Both the position numbers and the translations under genes were made by a program. Below, piece after piece: positions 1-8,359 of a stretch of 64,000 nucleotides of DNA. Each line of letters opens with the position of its first letter. Position 1 is the first letter of the stretch. The notes beneath the pieces were generated by a model. That model did no database searches. It was not told the origin of the DNA and saw only the letters and a list, made by a program, of their open reading frames with translations. The DNA lies in contig NZ_BMYU01000005.1 in the NCBI RefSeq assembly GCF_014652435.1, forward strand, positions 124,001 through 188,000, read 5' to 3'. The DNA is from Cognatundibacterium squillarum. GTDB lineage: Bacteria > Pseudomonadota > Gammaproteobacteria > Burkholderiales > Burkholderiaceae_D.

Positions 1-2426
1 ACCAACATCAGCGGTTTTTTCAGACCGGCAGTCAGTGGCAGCAGCGAATACTTACGCAGATTTGGTTTGCTGCGGTCGGTTTTGCCGATGGTGCGGCCGC
101 TGTACCAGCTGTTGTAGTTCTCCCATTCCGTCGGGCCGGCACCGGCAATACCGGCAGCGAAAACGTCAGGGCTGGTGTACATCGTGTACTGAGTCTGGAA
201 GCCGCCAAAGCTCCAGCCGGTCAGGCCGATACGTTTGCTGTCCACGCCGAAGTTTTTGGTCATGTACTTGACCAGATCTTCCAGATCTTCGGTTTGCGGT
301 TTGCCAGCCTGTTCCCAGTTCGCATCGCTGAATTTACGGCCATAGTTGGAATGACCGCGCGGGTCCACCGCCACCGTCACATAACCGTGTTTCGCTGCCA
401 TATACATGCCGAACAAATGCGCGGTTGGCTGGAAGCTGTCCACTTCCACGATATGACGGTCATTCAGCGGGCCACCGTAGGTGTAGACCACGGCTGCGCG
501 CTGGTCTTGCGGTGTCCAGTCTTTTGGTTTGAACACAAAAGCCTGAATCTGATCGCCATGACGATTCGTGAAGCTGAAACGCTCCGGTGTCAGGCGTGCA
601 ACATCTTTCCATTTCGGATCATGGCTGCTGGTCAGGGTACGGGTTTTGTGGCTGGCAATGTCAGTAAATTTCAGCTCAGGACGGTTACTCCAGTTGCCGC
701 TGACGCTGGCCAGTTTGTCACCCTGATAGCTGACATCTGATGCACGGTGGAATTCACCGCTCTGACCAATCGCCTGCATGTCACCATTTGCCAGCTGCAC
801 TTTGTACACATTCATTGCGGCGAAATCATCTTTGTTCGCCAGCACAAACATGGTTTTGCTGTCCGGTGTGTAACCCAGCACCTGATGGGCTTCGAAATCA
901 CCTTTCAGTACCGCGCTGGCTTTGCCGTTCGCGATATCAATGGTGTAAGGCTGACGATAGCCTTGCTCATCCAGCACGGCGATCAATTGTTTGCCATCCG
1001 GTGTGAAGTGCGGACGAATCACATTCACCACTTCGTGACCGACATTGCCTTTGCGTTCGAACACCATTTTCGGTTTGGCTTTTTCGTCGGCATTACCAAC
1101 ATAAATGCGCAGCAAATCTTTTTCACGTTCCCAGGTCGAGAAGGTGTAGCGGCTGCCGTCTTTGGCCCAGCTCACATCGCTCATTTCAAACCAGACATCG
1201 CCACCGGCATTGGTGAAGACCGGTTCCGGCTGGCGGCTGCTGGTGTCGCCGGTGCGGCGGATATACAGGGCGCTGGCCAGAATTTTGCGTTTGTCATCCG
1301 ACACTTCACGCGGCACTTTTTTCGCCGTGGCAAATCGGTCGTTGTAATTCATGATTTCGACCTGACGCTCAGACGCAGGACGGGGTTTACCAGTTTCCGG
1401 ATCAACATCCGGTGCCTCGGCAACAATCGCCATCCATTTTTTATCTTCGGTCAGGGTCGTCGAGCTGATGCGGTATTTTTTCTCTGCATCATCAGCAAAA
1501 ATCAGTTCCGGATTCAGCTGGCGAATCACGCTGGAATCAAACGCTGCGCTGTACAGGCGTTTTTCATCCATATAAATATACCCTTTATCATCCGCCTGAT
1601 ATGCAGCGATACGTTCCGGTTTATCGGTTTGTGTTAAACGCTCGATTTTGCCGGACGATGCCTGCAGGCGGAACAAATCACCACGGTACTGGAAAATCAG
1701 TTCGCTCTTTTTATTCGCCCAGACATAGCTTGCCACGCCAGGATACAGATCACCGGCTTTTAATTTGTTTTTTGCGATTTTCTTTTTCAGTTCATCGCGC
1801 AACTCCCACAGCTCTTTTTCTTTTTCCGCTTTCTTTTCTGCAGGCTTGTCGGCAGCTTTGTCAGCTGTTTTATCGTCGCCGGCTTTATCGTCTTTGGCAG
1901 CTGCTTTTTCTTCTGCTTTCTTTGCTGCTTCTTTGGCTTTTTTCTCTGCCAGTTCTTTTTTCAGTTCAGCAATGGCTGCTTCTTCCCACTGAAACAGATT
2001 CACGTTTTCACCGCGCAGATAGGCAGCCTGTGCTTCAGCTTTGGCCTGACGTTCCGCTTCTTCTTTATCGCGCTGCGCCAGTTTTTTATCGAAACGGTCC
2101 CAGACTTCCGGTGCATCGTAGCTGCGCATCAGCGCAGGCGAGGTAATGCGGCGGGTTTCGCCGGTCTGGGTATCGTACAGATACAAATCTAAACCGGCTT
2201 CGCCAAACGGATTCCAGATGTATGCCAGATAACGGCCATCATGGCTGAAATTGATTACATGCGCCGACTGGCCGGCATAGCTCTTGGCACGGAACAATTG
2301 CTCCAGCGTCAGATCGCTGCTGGCAGACTGCGCCGCCGGTGCCGTATCGGCATGCACCACGGCAGGTGCAGTACTGAACAATGCACACGCCAGTGCCACG
2401 CTCAGGGTCAGATATTTTGGTGTCAT
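1..2426 (-). CDS. S9 family (prolyl oligopeptidase/DPP-IV type) serine peptidase, 3' end outside window
   Basis: An exported serine peptidase, probably cleaving short peptides in the periplasm. The leftward frame opens at ATG 2426 with a signal peptide (MTPKYLTLSVALACALF, cleavage near ALA/HA at about residue 27), giving 808 visible codons. Residues of about 40-640 show the degenerate repeats of the family's beta-propeller, and the hydrolase fold follows with the nucleophile motif GWSFGG (Ser739, codon 210-212). The catalytic Asp and His should lie beyond base 1, so the triad cannot be checked. A very Lys/Ala/Glu-rich stretch (encoded about 1770-2070) interrupts the propeller and is predicted helical or coiled coil; this is unusual in length. 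It is the only gene here in its transcription unit. Family assignment is firm; substrate is unknown. Confidence 0.9.
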   Translation of the reverse strand, partial: MTPKYLTLSVALACALFSTAPAVVHADTAPAAQSASSDLTLEQLFRAKSYAGQSAHVINFSHDGRYLAYIWNPFGEAGLDLYLYDTQTGETRRITSPALMRSYDAPEVWDRFDKKLAQRDKEEAERQAKAEAQAAYLRGENVNLFQWEEAAIAELKKELAEKKAKEAAKKAEEKAAAKDDKAGDDKTADKAADKPAEKKAEKEKELWELRDELKKKIAKNKLKAGDLYPGVASYVWANKKSELIFQYRGDLFRLQASSGKIERLTQTDKPERIAAYQADDKGYIYMDEKRLYSAAFDSSVIRQLNPELIFADDAEKKYRISSTTLTEDKKWMAIVAEAPDVDPETGKPRPASERQVEIMNYNDRFATAKKVPREVSDDKRKILASALYIRRTGDTSSRQPEPVFTNAGGDVWFEMSDVSWAKDGSRYTFSTWEREKDLLRIYVGNADEKAKPKMVFERKGNVGHEVVNVIRPHFTPDGKQLIAVLDEQGYRQPYTIDIANGKASAVLKGDFEAHQVLGYTPDSKTMFVLANKDDFAAMNVYKVQLANGDMQAIGQSGEFHRASDVSYQGDKLASVSGNWSNRPELKFTDIASHKTRTLTSSHDPKWKDVARLTPERFSFTNRHGDQIQAFVFKPKDWTPQDQRAAVVYTYGGPLNDRHIVEVDSFQPTAHLFGMYMAAKHGYVTVAVDPRGHSNYGRKFSDANWEQAGKPQTEDLEDLVKYMTKNFGVDSKRIGLTGWSFGGFQTQYTMYTSPDVFAAGIAGAGPTEWENYNSWYSGRTIGKTDRSKPNLRKYSLLPLTAGLKKPLML

Positions 2427-2787
2427 AGTGGAAATCCCCGGTGAGAAAAAAGCTTCACGCCCGGCAACGGCGGCACAGGCATGAAATCTTGCATAAACAG
2501 GCTGGAATAGACAGGATTACCGCACAGCAGTTCCGCAATCACAGGAATAGAGCGGAGAAACCTAGAAAATTTGCTGTAAGCCTTCAGCAGCCATCAAAGA
2601 TTGTGCCTTTATGTCTGTCTGCAATCCGCTGTCGGATAGGCAGCAAAAAGCGGATTGTTTATGGCTGAGCGAATGTTTTAATCAATTGATCAGAACATAC
2701 TCTCTGATCCGGTTCAGGTTCCGGATGTCAAAAAAGGCGCAGCAGCGCCTTTTTTGTTTTGTCAGCAGCACAGAAAGCAGAAGGTCA
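2427..2787. other. Intergenic region upstream of the S9 peptidase
   Basis: About 360 bases without a convincing gene. It must hold the promoter of the leftward peptidase, but I cannot point to a clear -35/-10 pair. The only structured element is the terminator at 2731-2756. Short rightward frames here have no ribosome binding site and no recognisable product. Confidence 0.5.
2731..2756 (-). terminator. Rho-independent terminator of the DMT permease gene
   Basis: GGCGC-AGCA-GCGCC stem flanked by A5 and T6 runs, so it can act in both directions. It lies about 30 bases past the stop of the leftward permease gene. Confidence 0.75.
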
Positions 2788-3654
2788 TCAGCGTGATGGC
2801 CGCACTACCAGTGCCACACCGGCCAGCGCGATCAGCATGCCGGTTGCTGCTGTTAATGTGAAGCTTTCGCCGAACATCAGCCACGCCATCAGTGCGGTGA
2901 CAGCGGGCACTAAGTACATATAGCTGGTGACTTTGGTGGCTTCGCCGTGACGTATCATCACAAACAATACGGAAATGCCGATACCGGATAACACCAGTAC
3001 GGACCAGGCCATCGCAATGAAAAAGCGCGCTGTGTACTGGATTGTCTGTGTTTCCAGCATCAGTGCAAACGGCAGTGTGACCAGTAACGATGCTGCAAAC
3101 TGGATCACTTGTCCGGTCCGCACATCCACCGCAGGACAAAAACGTTTCTGGTACAGCGTGCCGGTCGTCATGGAAAACAAGGCCATCACCGCCAGCGCAA
3201 TACTGGCGCCGGATAATCCAATTGCTGAAATTTTATTTGAAACGACCAGCGCCACGCCGCTGATGCCGAGTGCCAGACCGAACCATTGTTTACCGCGTAC
3301 TCTTTCGCCAATCAGCGGACCGGCCACCGCGGTCAGAATCGGCTGGATATTCGCAATCAGCGCCGCCACACCGGCTGGCATGCCGAGTTTGACGGCGCAC
3401 CAGATCCCGCCCAGATAACCCGCCTGCATCAGTACGCCGGCCACGGCGATCGGTAAGACTTGTTTTTTTGATGGCCACGGTGCATGCATGAAGATCGCGA
3501 GCAGCAACATCATCAGCACCACGCCGCTGTAGCGCAGACACAGGAAAGTCAGCGGTTCCGCATATGGCAATCCGAACTTGGCAACGACATAGCCGGAAGC
3601 CCAGATGAAGATAAAAATCGCAGGGAAAAAACGTATCAGGCGGCTGGCTGGCAT
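2788..3654 (-). CDS. DMT superfamily permease (EamA/RhaT type)
   Basis: An inner-membrane metabolite exporter-like protein of 288 residues. It has about ten hydrophobic segments arranged as two EamA repeats (roughly residues 8-135 and 150-285); the start MPASRLIRFFPAIFIFIWASGY is typical of the family. The second repeat ends in GMLIALAGVALVV, followed by a short basic tail. It stands alone between terminators at 2731 and 3771, pointing to a single-gene transcript. The substrate cannot be predicted from sequence: members move amino acids, sugars, nucleosides or drugs. Confidence 0.88.
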   Translation of the reverse strand: MPASRLIRFFPAIFIFIWASGYVVAKFGLPYAEPLTFLCLRYSGVVLMMLLLAIFMHAPWPSKKQVLPIAVAGVLMQAGYLGGIWCAVKLGMPAGVAALIANIQPILTAVAGPLIGERVRGKQWFGLALGISGVALVVSNKISAIGLSGASIALAVMALFSMTTGTLYQKRFCPAVDVRTGQVIQFAASLLVTLPFALMLETQTIQYTARFFIAMAWSVLVLSGIGISVLFVMIRHGEATKVTSYMYLVPAVTALMAWLMFGESFTLTAATGMLIALAGVALVVRPSR

Positions 3655-3769
3655 GGTGTGGTCTTTACAGTCCGGTACAGGTTGGGTTTGTCGCTGAACG
3701 CTGCACAGTGTGGCAGTGCAGGTCAGGCAGAAGCGGATTATCCCATGCGACTTTTACCGTCAGAATGCA

Positions 3770-3806
3770 AAAAACCCGCACTGCCAATACAGTTGCGGGT
3801 TTTTTC
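3770..3806 (-). terminator. Terminator of sodB
   Basis: ACCCGCACTG / CAGTTGCGGGT stem around a CCAATA loop with A6 on the left and T6 on the right. It lies 46 bases past the sodB stop and is symmetric enough to work in both directions. Confidence 0.8.
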
Positions 3807-3851
3807 ATACTGTGCAGTTTGTTTGACCTGCACAGTTGCCAGACGCAGAAA

Positions 3852-4430
3852 TTACGCGAAGTTTTTCGCTGCGAATTCCCAGTTGGTCAGCGCCCAGAAT
3901 GCTTCCAGGTACTTAGGACGTACATTACGGTAGTCGATGTAGTAAGCGTGTTCCCACAGATCGCAGGTCAGCAGTGGTTTGTCTTCAGTCGTCAGCGGTG
4001 TTGCTGCGTTGGATGTGTTGACGATATCCAGTGTGCCGTCTGCTTTTTTCACCAGCCATGTCCAGGAGGAACCGAAGTTACCTACTGCGGATTTGGTGAA
4101 GGCTTCTTTGAACGCGTCAAAAGAACCCCATTTTGCATTGATTGCATCTGCCAGCGCGCCGCTTGGCTGACCGCCACCGTTTGGTGTCAGGCTGTGCCAG
4201 TAGAAAGTGTGGTTCCAGATTTGCGCTGCGTTGTTGAATACGCCGCCGGAGGATTTTTTCACGATCTCTTCCAGAGACAGGGACTCAAACTCTGTACCTT
4301 TGATCAGGTTGTTCAGGTTGGTCACATAAGTCTGGTGATGTTTACCGTAGTGGAATTCCAGTGTTTCTTGAGAGATATGTGGCGCCAGAGCGTCCAGTGC
4401 ATAGGGCAATGCCGGTAAGGTATGTTCCAT
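3852..4430 (-). CDS. sodB: Iron superoxide dismutase
   Basis: Converts superoxide to oxygen and hydrogen peroxide in the cytoplasm. 192 residues, the usual length for bacterial Fe-SOD. Metal ligands are visible: the His of the YGKHH segment near residue 27, His of [10 protein letters not shown] near 74, and Asp/His of the signature DLWEHAYY near 157-161. The Gln in NNAAQIWNH is the Fe-type second-shell residue, which favours iron over manganese. An AAGGA ribosome binding site precedes ATG 4430. The gene follows a possible Cys-rich small ORF and ends at its own terminator. Confidence 0.97.
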   Translation of the reverse strand: MEHTLPALPYALDALAPHISQETLEFHYGKHHQTYVTNLNNLIKGTEFESLSLEEIVKKSSGGVFNNAAQIWNHTFYWHSLTPNGGGQPSGALADAINAKWGSFDAFKEAFTKSAVGNFGSSWTWLVKKADGTLDIVNTSNAATPLTTEDKPLLTCDLWEHAYYIDYRNVRPKYLEAFWALTNWEFAAKNFA

Positions 4431-4445
4431 GTTGCGTCCTTTAAA

Positions 4446-4589
4446 TTAACAGTGGTTTCCGTCGGTATAACGGCAAAGACCGCATTGTAAGCGTTTCGCG
4501 CAAAGCTTGCAGCCTTTGCAGCAGAAATCCGCATGCGGCTTAGGGATATCGCCAGCGTTTCTGCCGTGGAGCGGCGGGTTGATATGCAT
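4446..4589 (-). CDS. Possible small Cys-rich protein upstream of sodB
   Basis: A 47-residue frame (ATG 4589; a GTG at 4628 would give 60) ends 15 bases before sodB. Its second half reads CCKGCKLCAKRLQCGLC and ends in DGNHC, giving seven closely spaced cysteines that could hold zinc or an Fe-S cluster. There is no good Shine-Dalgarno for either start. GCA trinucleotides are common in this genome and read as Cys in the reverse strand, so chance is a real possibility. I do not recognise the family and infer no function. Confidence 0.3.
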   Translation of the reverse strand: MHINPPLHGRNAGDIPKPHADFCCKGCKLCAKRLQCGLCRYTDGNHC

Positions 4590-4656
4590 AATTGCGCATT
4601 TGCCGACTTTTAACGCTGTTTTTTGCACGTTTTTGAGCCGTGTATTACCGACAGCA

Positions 4657-6018
4657 TTATTCCAGCGTCGCTTGTACCGATGCCAGTTCTGCGGTCGCGC
4701 TGCCTTCTGCCAGCTGAATGTGGTAGGCCTGATGCGGTTTCAGGGCAGCCGGCGAGCGCAGGATGCGGCCTTGCTGATCGCGCAGTATGGCGTAACCGCG
4801 TTCCAGTGTGCGTTGCGGGTTCAGCGCTTCCAGTTGCGCCTGCCATTGCTGCAGGCTGGTCTGGCGCTGCTGATGCTGCTGGAACTGCGCACGCTGCAAG
4901 CGCTGTTGTAATTGTTGCAGTTGCTGTCCGGCCTGCCGGATATCAGGCCGCTGCGCCTGCCAGCGCTGTTGCAGCAGGGTAAGTGCCTGCTGACGCTGGT
5001 GTAGCCGGTATTGCCAGACTTGTTTCAGCCGGTTTTCCCATTGTTGCAGGGTTTGCTGTTGCTGCCGTATCGCTGCCTGCGGACTGATCAGGCGACGGTT
5101 CAGATAGTCCAGCGTCTGCTGATGTTGCTGAAACCGGCGCTGCCAGCTGCGCTGCAGGCGTTCCTGCTGCTGATTCAGCTGTGTCAGCCAGTGCTCACAA
5201 GGCTGACCGGTCAGTTCGGCCGCTGCAGTCGGTGTCGGTGCGCGTAAGTCGGCAACAAAGTCGGCAATTGTGAAATCCGTTTCATGCCCCACACCGCTGA
5301 TAACAGGAATATCACTGTGGGCAATGGTTCTGGCCAGCATTTCATCATTGAATGCCCATAAATCCTCGATGCTGCCACCGCCACGGCAAAGAATCAGCAC
5401 GTCACACTCGGCACGGTCGTTGGCGGTGGACAGCGCCAGTGCCAGTTTTGCGGCTGCGCCTTCGCCCTGCACAGGCGCCGGATACAGGATCACTTCGGCA
5501 TGCGGCAGACGGCGTTTGAGTGTGGTCAGCACATCGCGCAAGGCAGCGGCCTGCGGACTGGTAATCAGGCCGATCCGTTTCACAAACGCCGGGAGCGGGC
5601 GCTTACGTTCGGCAGCCAGCAAACCTTCGGCTTCGAGGGTGGCTTTGATGCGCAGAAACGATTCATACAAATGCCCGACACCGGCCCGGCGTATCGCTTC
5701 CACCGTCAGCTGATAATCGCCGCGCGGCGCATACAAACCGACGGTAGCGCGCACTTCCACCTTATCGCCTTCACGCGGCTGAAACTCTGCATACATTGCC
5801 CGTCCGCGGAACATCACGGCTCTGACCTGCGCACCGGCATCCTTCAGTGTGAAGTACCAGTGGCCGGAAGCGGCGCGGGTAAAGTTGGATATTTCGCCGC
5901 TGACCCAGAGCAAGGGAATCTGGCGCTCCAGCAACTGGGCGACAGCATTGTTCAGTGCGGAAACCGACATCACAGACGGCATCGCAGCGCGGTTTAAAAC
6001 AGGAGACTCAGTATTCAT
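4657..6018 (-). CDS. xseA: Exodeoxyribonuclease VII large subunit
   Basis: Large subunit of ExoVII, which degrades single-stranded DNA from either end together with XseB (not in this window). 453 residues from ATG 6018 (MNTESPVLN); an upstream ATG at 6075 would add 19 residues unlike the family. The N-terminal OB-fold (about 20-120, with [10 protein letters not shown]) is followed by the catalytic core ([35 protein letters not shown]) and a long Gln/Arg/Leu-rich coiled coil from about residue 280 to 400. The promoter must lie in or next to the DnaA-box repeat block just upstream. Confidence 0.96.
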   Translation of the reverse strand: MNTESPVLNRAAMPSVMSVSALNNAVAQLLERQIPLLWVSGEISNFTRAASGHWYFTLKDAGAQVRAVMFRGRAMYAEFQPREGDKVEVRATVGLYAPRGDYQLTVEAIRRAGVGHLYESFLRIKATLEAEGLLAAERKRPLPAFVKRIGLITSPQAAALRDVLTTLKRRLPHAEVILYPAPVQGEGAAAKLALALSTANDRAECDVLILCRGGGSIEDLWAFNDEMLARTIAHSDIPVISGVGHETDFTIADFVADLRAPTPTAAAELTGQPCEHWLTQLNQQQERLQRSWQRRFQQHQQTLDYLNRRLISPQAAIRQQQQTLQQWENRLKQVWQYRLHQRQQALTLLQQRWQAQRPDIRQAGQQLQQLQQRLQRAQFQQHQQRQTSLQQWQAQLEALNPQRTLERGYAILRDQQGRILRSPAALKPHQAYHIQLAEGSATAELASVQATLE

Positions 6019-6211
6019 GCGGGTTTTCAGGCAAAAAGCTTTCCACAAGCAGCAAACATGCGGTAAGCATCGCATCCGGACGGGGGCTTGTCAAAGTGAA
6101 TGAAAACTGCTGCGCTAAGTGATTGATTATTCGGGATTTTCACTTTGCAAAATGTTTGTGCATCCTGAAAATATCCTTACAAATCAATGACATTCAGGGG
6201 ACTGTGCAGGC

Positions 6212-6246
6212 TTTTGCACAAGCTTATCCACAGAAAATGTGGGCAA
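6212..6246. promoter_or_regulatory. Consensus DnaA box inside an inverted repeat (unit 1)
   Basis: TTTTGCACA-AGC-TTATCCACA-GAAAA-TGTGGGCAA. The central 9-mer at 6224-6232 is an exact TTATCCACA box; the arms pair imperfectly. Confidence 0.7.
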
Positions 6247-6500
6247 CTTGGGGATATCTTTTTCGGATGGCACACTGCAGCAAGCTGCCTGTTTTTTAGG
6301 CAGAAAAGAAAATGACTTTCAATTCAGGGACTTAGCATGCTTTACCGGCCACTCTTCACAGTCTTTTCCACAAAAAATGTGCAAACTGTGTGAAGTTACC
6401 CACTGTTTCAGTCGGTCAGACGGGTACGTTGTTGCTGCTTAAAAAATAGTCAGAACAAGATATTCAATATAAATCAAAGACTTAGTGATAATTCCGGCGA

Positions 6501-6535
6501 TTTTGCACATGGTTTTCCACATAATTTGTGCAAAA
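6501..6535. promoter_or_regulatory. Best-preserved repeat core (unit 3)
   Basis: TTTTGCACA, TGG, TTTTCCACA, TAATT, TGTGCAAAA: nine-base perfect inverted arms surround a relaxed DnaA box at 6513-6521. Confidence 0.65.
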
Positions 6536-7219
6536 TTCCGGGGCAAGCTGGCTTTGAGTCTGCATTTACGCCGGAAAAAACAGTAAAACGCAGGGAAAGC
6601 GGTATTTGCTTAATTTTTAAGCGTAAATGGTTTATCTTTTAAAATCATGGGTTTACGGCGCAATTACATAACTTTGCACATAGTTTTCCACAAAAATTGT
6701 GAACAGTCTGAGCGGTTTGTCCCGGTGTTGGGGAAAAAACGCCATTTCGGGTTCTGCACACGCCTTAAGGTCGTTTTGCCTAAAAAACAGGCATTGATAT
6801 AAATGGTTTTAAAATCAGTGACTTAGCAGGCTAATCCCTGACTTTTCACATGTTTGTCCACAAAAAGTGTGCAGAACCATGCAGTGAAATGAACGGTATA
6901 TCCGGACTGCTGCGGGCTGTTGCCGCTGGCTGAAGTGCTGCCTAAAAAATAGGCGGAATAAGTTTATTGAATAAAATCAGTGACTTAGCGAGATATCGCA
7001 GGCTTGTCCACAAGCTTCCGCACAGAAAATGTGTAGATCCGTGGATATTCCGGTCTGCGCCTTGTTGTGCCCCGTGTCGTCCGGTACTTGCCCGTGATGG
7101 GCGAACACGTTACATTGCGTGCTGCACAAAACTTTGCACCGCAAGACCGGCCGACTATGGTCAGCATGCTTCGCGGTGCGCACTGCCTGCTGTTATTCCA
7201 CCTGTTTAAAGGAGTCACT

Positions 7220-7825
7220 TTGTTAGCTATATTTCAGGCCGCTGGCTGGCCCATGTATTTTTTGCTGCTGGCATCCATTATTGCGCTGGCGCTGATCGTA
7301 GAACGTACGGTTTCGCTGCGCGCCAGCAAAATTCTGCCTTCGACGCTGCTGGATGAAGTGATCCGCGTACACCAGAGCGGTAAAGCGACGCCGGAAGTGA
7401 TTCGTCAGTTATCTGAAAACTCTCCGCTGGGTCGCGTACTGGCAGCCGGTCTGCGCAATGTGAATGCGCCGCGCGAAGTAATGAAGGAATCCATCGAGGA
7501 AGCGGGCAGTGGTGTTGCACACCAGCTGGAACGTTTCCTGACCACACTCGGCACGATTGCTTCGCTGGCACCGCTGATGGGTTTGTTCGGAACGATTGTC
7601 GGTATGATTGAAATTTTCGGTTCCCAGACCGCAACCGGTGCGAATCCGGCGCAACTGGCACACGGTATTTCTGTCGCACTCTACAACACCGGCTTTGGTC
7701 TGCTGATCGCGATGCCGACGCTGGTGGCATACCGCCACTTCCGTGCGCTGGTCGATGGTCTGGTTGTGGAAATGGAGCAGCAAGCCGTGAAATTTGTTGA
7801 CGTGGTACACAGCGCCAGGAAATAA
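7220..7825 (+). CDS. exbB: MotA/TolQ/ExbB proton channel family protein
   Basis: Inner-membrane proton-channel subunit that with ExbD energises TonB-type or TolA-type outer-membrane processes. The chosen start is TTG 7220, five bases after GGAG (7211-7214), giving 201 residues beginning MLAIFQAAGW. A longer frame exists from 7067 but its extra 51 residues are unlike the family and fall in repeat DNA. Three membrane helices are seen: about 10-27, 108-130 (LAPLMGLFGTIVGMIEIF) and 145-172, with the conserved LGT..APLLGLLGTV-type signature. It is followed two bases later by exbD. No tonB is nearby, so partner choice (TonB versus Tol) is open. Confidence 0.92.
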   Translation: MLAIFQAAGWPMYFLLLASIIALALIVERTVSLRASKILPSTLLDEVIRVHQSGKATPEVIRQLSENSPLGRVLAAGLRNVNAPREVMKESIEEAGSGVAHQLERFLTTLGTIASLAPLMGLFGTIVGMIEIFGSQTATGANPAQLAHGISVALYNTGFGLLIAMPTLVAYRHFRALVDGLVVEMEQQAVKFVDVVHSARK

Positions 7826-7827
7826 GC

Positions 7828-8274
7828 ATGAATTTTCGTAAAGGAAGAGGACGGGAAGAGCCGGAAATCAACCTGATCCCGTTCATTGACGTGCTGCTGG
7901 TGATTCTGATTTTCCTGATGGTCACCACCACTTACAGCCGTTTCACCGAACTGCAGATTACCCTGCCGACCGCTGATGCGGAAAAAGCGCAGGATAAACC
8001 GCAGCAAATTGAAATCGGGATTGATGCGCAGGGCCGTTACAAGATCAATACGCAGGCTGTTTCGTTTATTGATACTCAGACGCTGGCAGAAGACTTGAAG
8101 AAAGCTGCGGCGGAAATCGGCAAGCAGCAATCCGGTACGGCGGTGGATCCGGTTATTATCATCAATGCGGATAAAGCGGCGACGCACCAGTCCGTGATTG
8201 ATGTACTGGAAGCGGCGCGGATTGCAGGTATGGCGAAAGTCACGTTTGCAGCACAGACCGGTAATAAAAATTAA
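7828..8274 (+). CDS. exbD: Biopolymer transport protein ExbD/TolR
   Basis: Proton-coupling partner of ExbB, 148 residues. A single N-terminal membrane helix (about 16-36) carries the essential aspartate Asp21 in INLIPFIDVLL; the periplasmic remainder ends in a typical VIDVLEAARIAGMAKV segment. It starts two bases after exbB and is clearly co-transcribed; a hairpin with a T-rich tail follows at 8328. Confidence 0.95.
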   Translation: MNFRKGRGREEPEINLIPFIDVLLVILIFLMVTTTYSRFTELQITLPTADAEKAQDKPQQIEIGIDAQGRYKINTQAVSFIDTQTLAEDLKKAAAEIGKQQSGTAVDPVIIINADKAATHQSVIDVLEAARIAGMAKVTFAAQTGNKN

Positions 8275-8327
8275 GGCAAAGGCGGTGCTGCCGCCGTTGG
8301 CCGGAATGCGGAATATTCCGTGATGCA

Positions 8328-8354
8328 GGGAGCCGGTGGCTCCCTCTTTGTTTT
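8328..8354 (+). terminator. Probable terminator after exbD
   Basis: GGGAGCC-GGT-GGCTCCC stem followed by TCTTTGTTTT. It sits just before the lpxK start, so it may only reduce read-through. Confidence 0.55.
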
Positions 8355-8359
8355 GAGCT

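Larger units (their letters stand above)
6141..7040. repeat. Array of six degenerate 140-170 bp units carrying DnaA-box-like sites
   Basis: Non-coding block between the divergent xseA and exbB genes. Each unit contains a 9-mer at the centre of an inverted repeat: TTATCCACA at 6224, TTTTCCACA at 6364, 6513 and 6684, and TTGTCCACA at 6854 and 7004. The first four fit the relaxed DnaA box TTWTNCACA, and 6224 is the perfect E. coli-type box. Flanking arms read TTTGCACA and TGTGCAAA (best in unit 3, 6501-6535, nine paired bases). Spacing between the 9-mers is 140, 149, 171, 170 and 150 bases. A seventh, eroded copy without the 9-mer lies at 6141-6165. Each unit also carries an A-tract palindrome (for example 6285-6303, 6608-6622, 6940-6954) and an AATCAGTGACTTAGC-like motif. 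The role is not known; see findings. Confidence 0.85.

Noticed and set aside
747-1637. Rightward 296-residue open frame
   Set aside because: It lies antisense to the S9 peptidase, whose frame is continuous and carries the GWSFGG active site; the rightward product is His/Phe-rich and has no domain or ribosome binding site.
6141-7040. CRISPR array
   Set aside because: Units are 140-170 bases, degenerate, with related rather than unique spacers; no cas genes in the window.
7067-7219. N-terminal extension of ExbB
   Set aside because: Would add 51 residues unlike any ExbB and lies partly next to the repeat array; TTG 7220 has a properly spaced GGAG.
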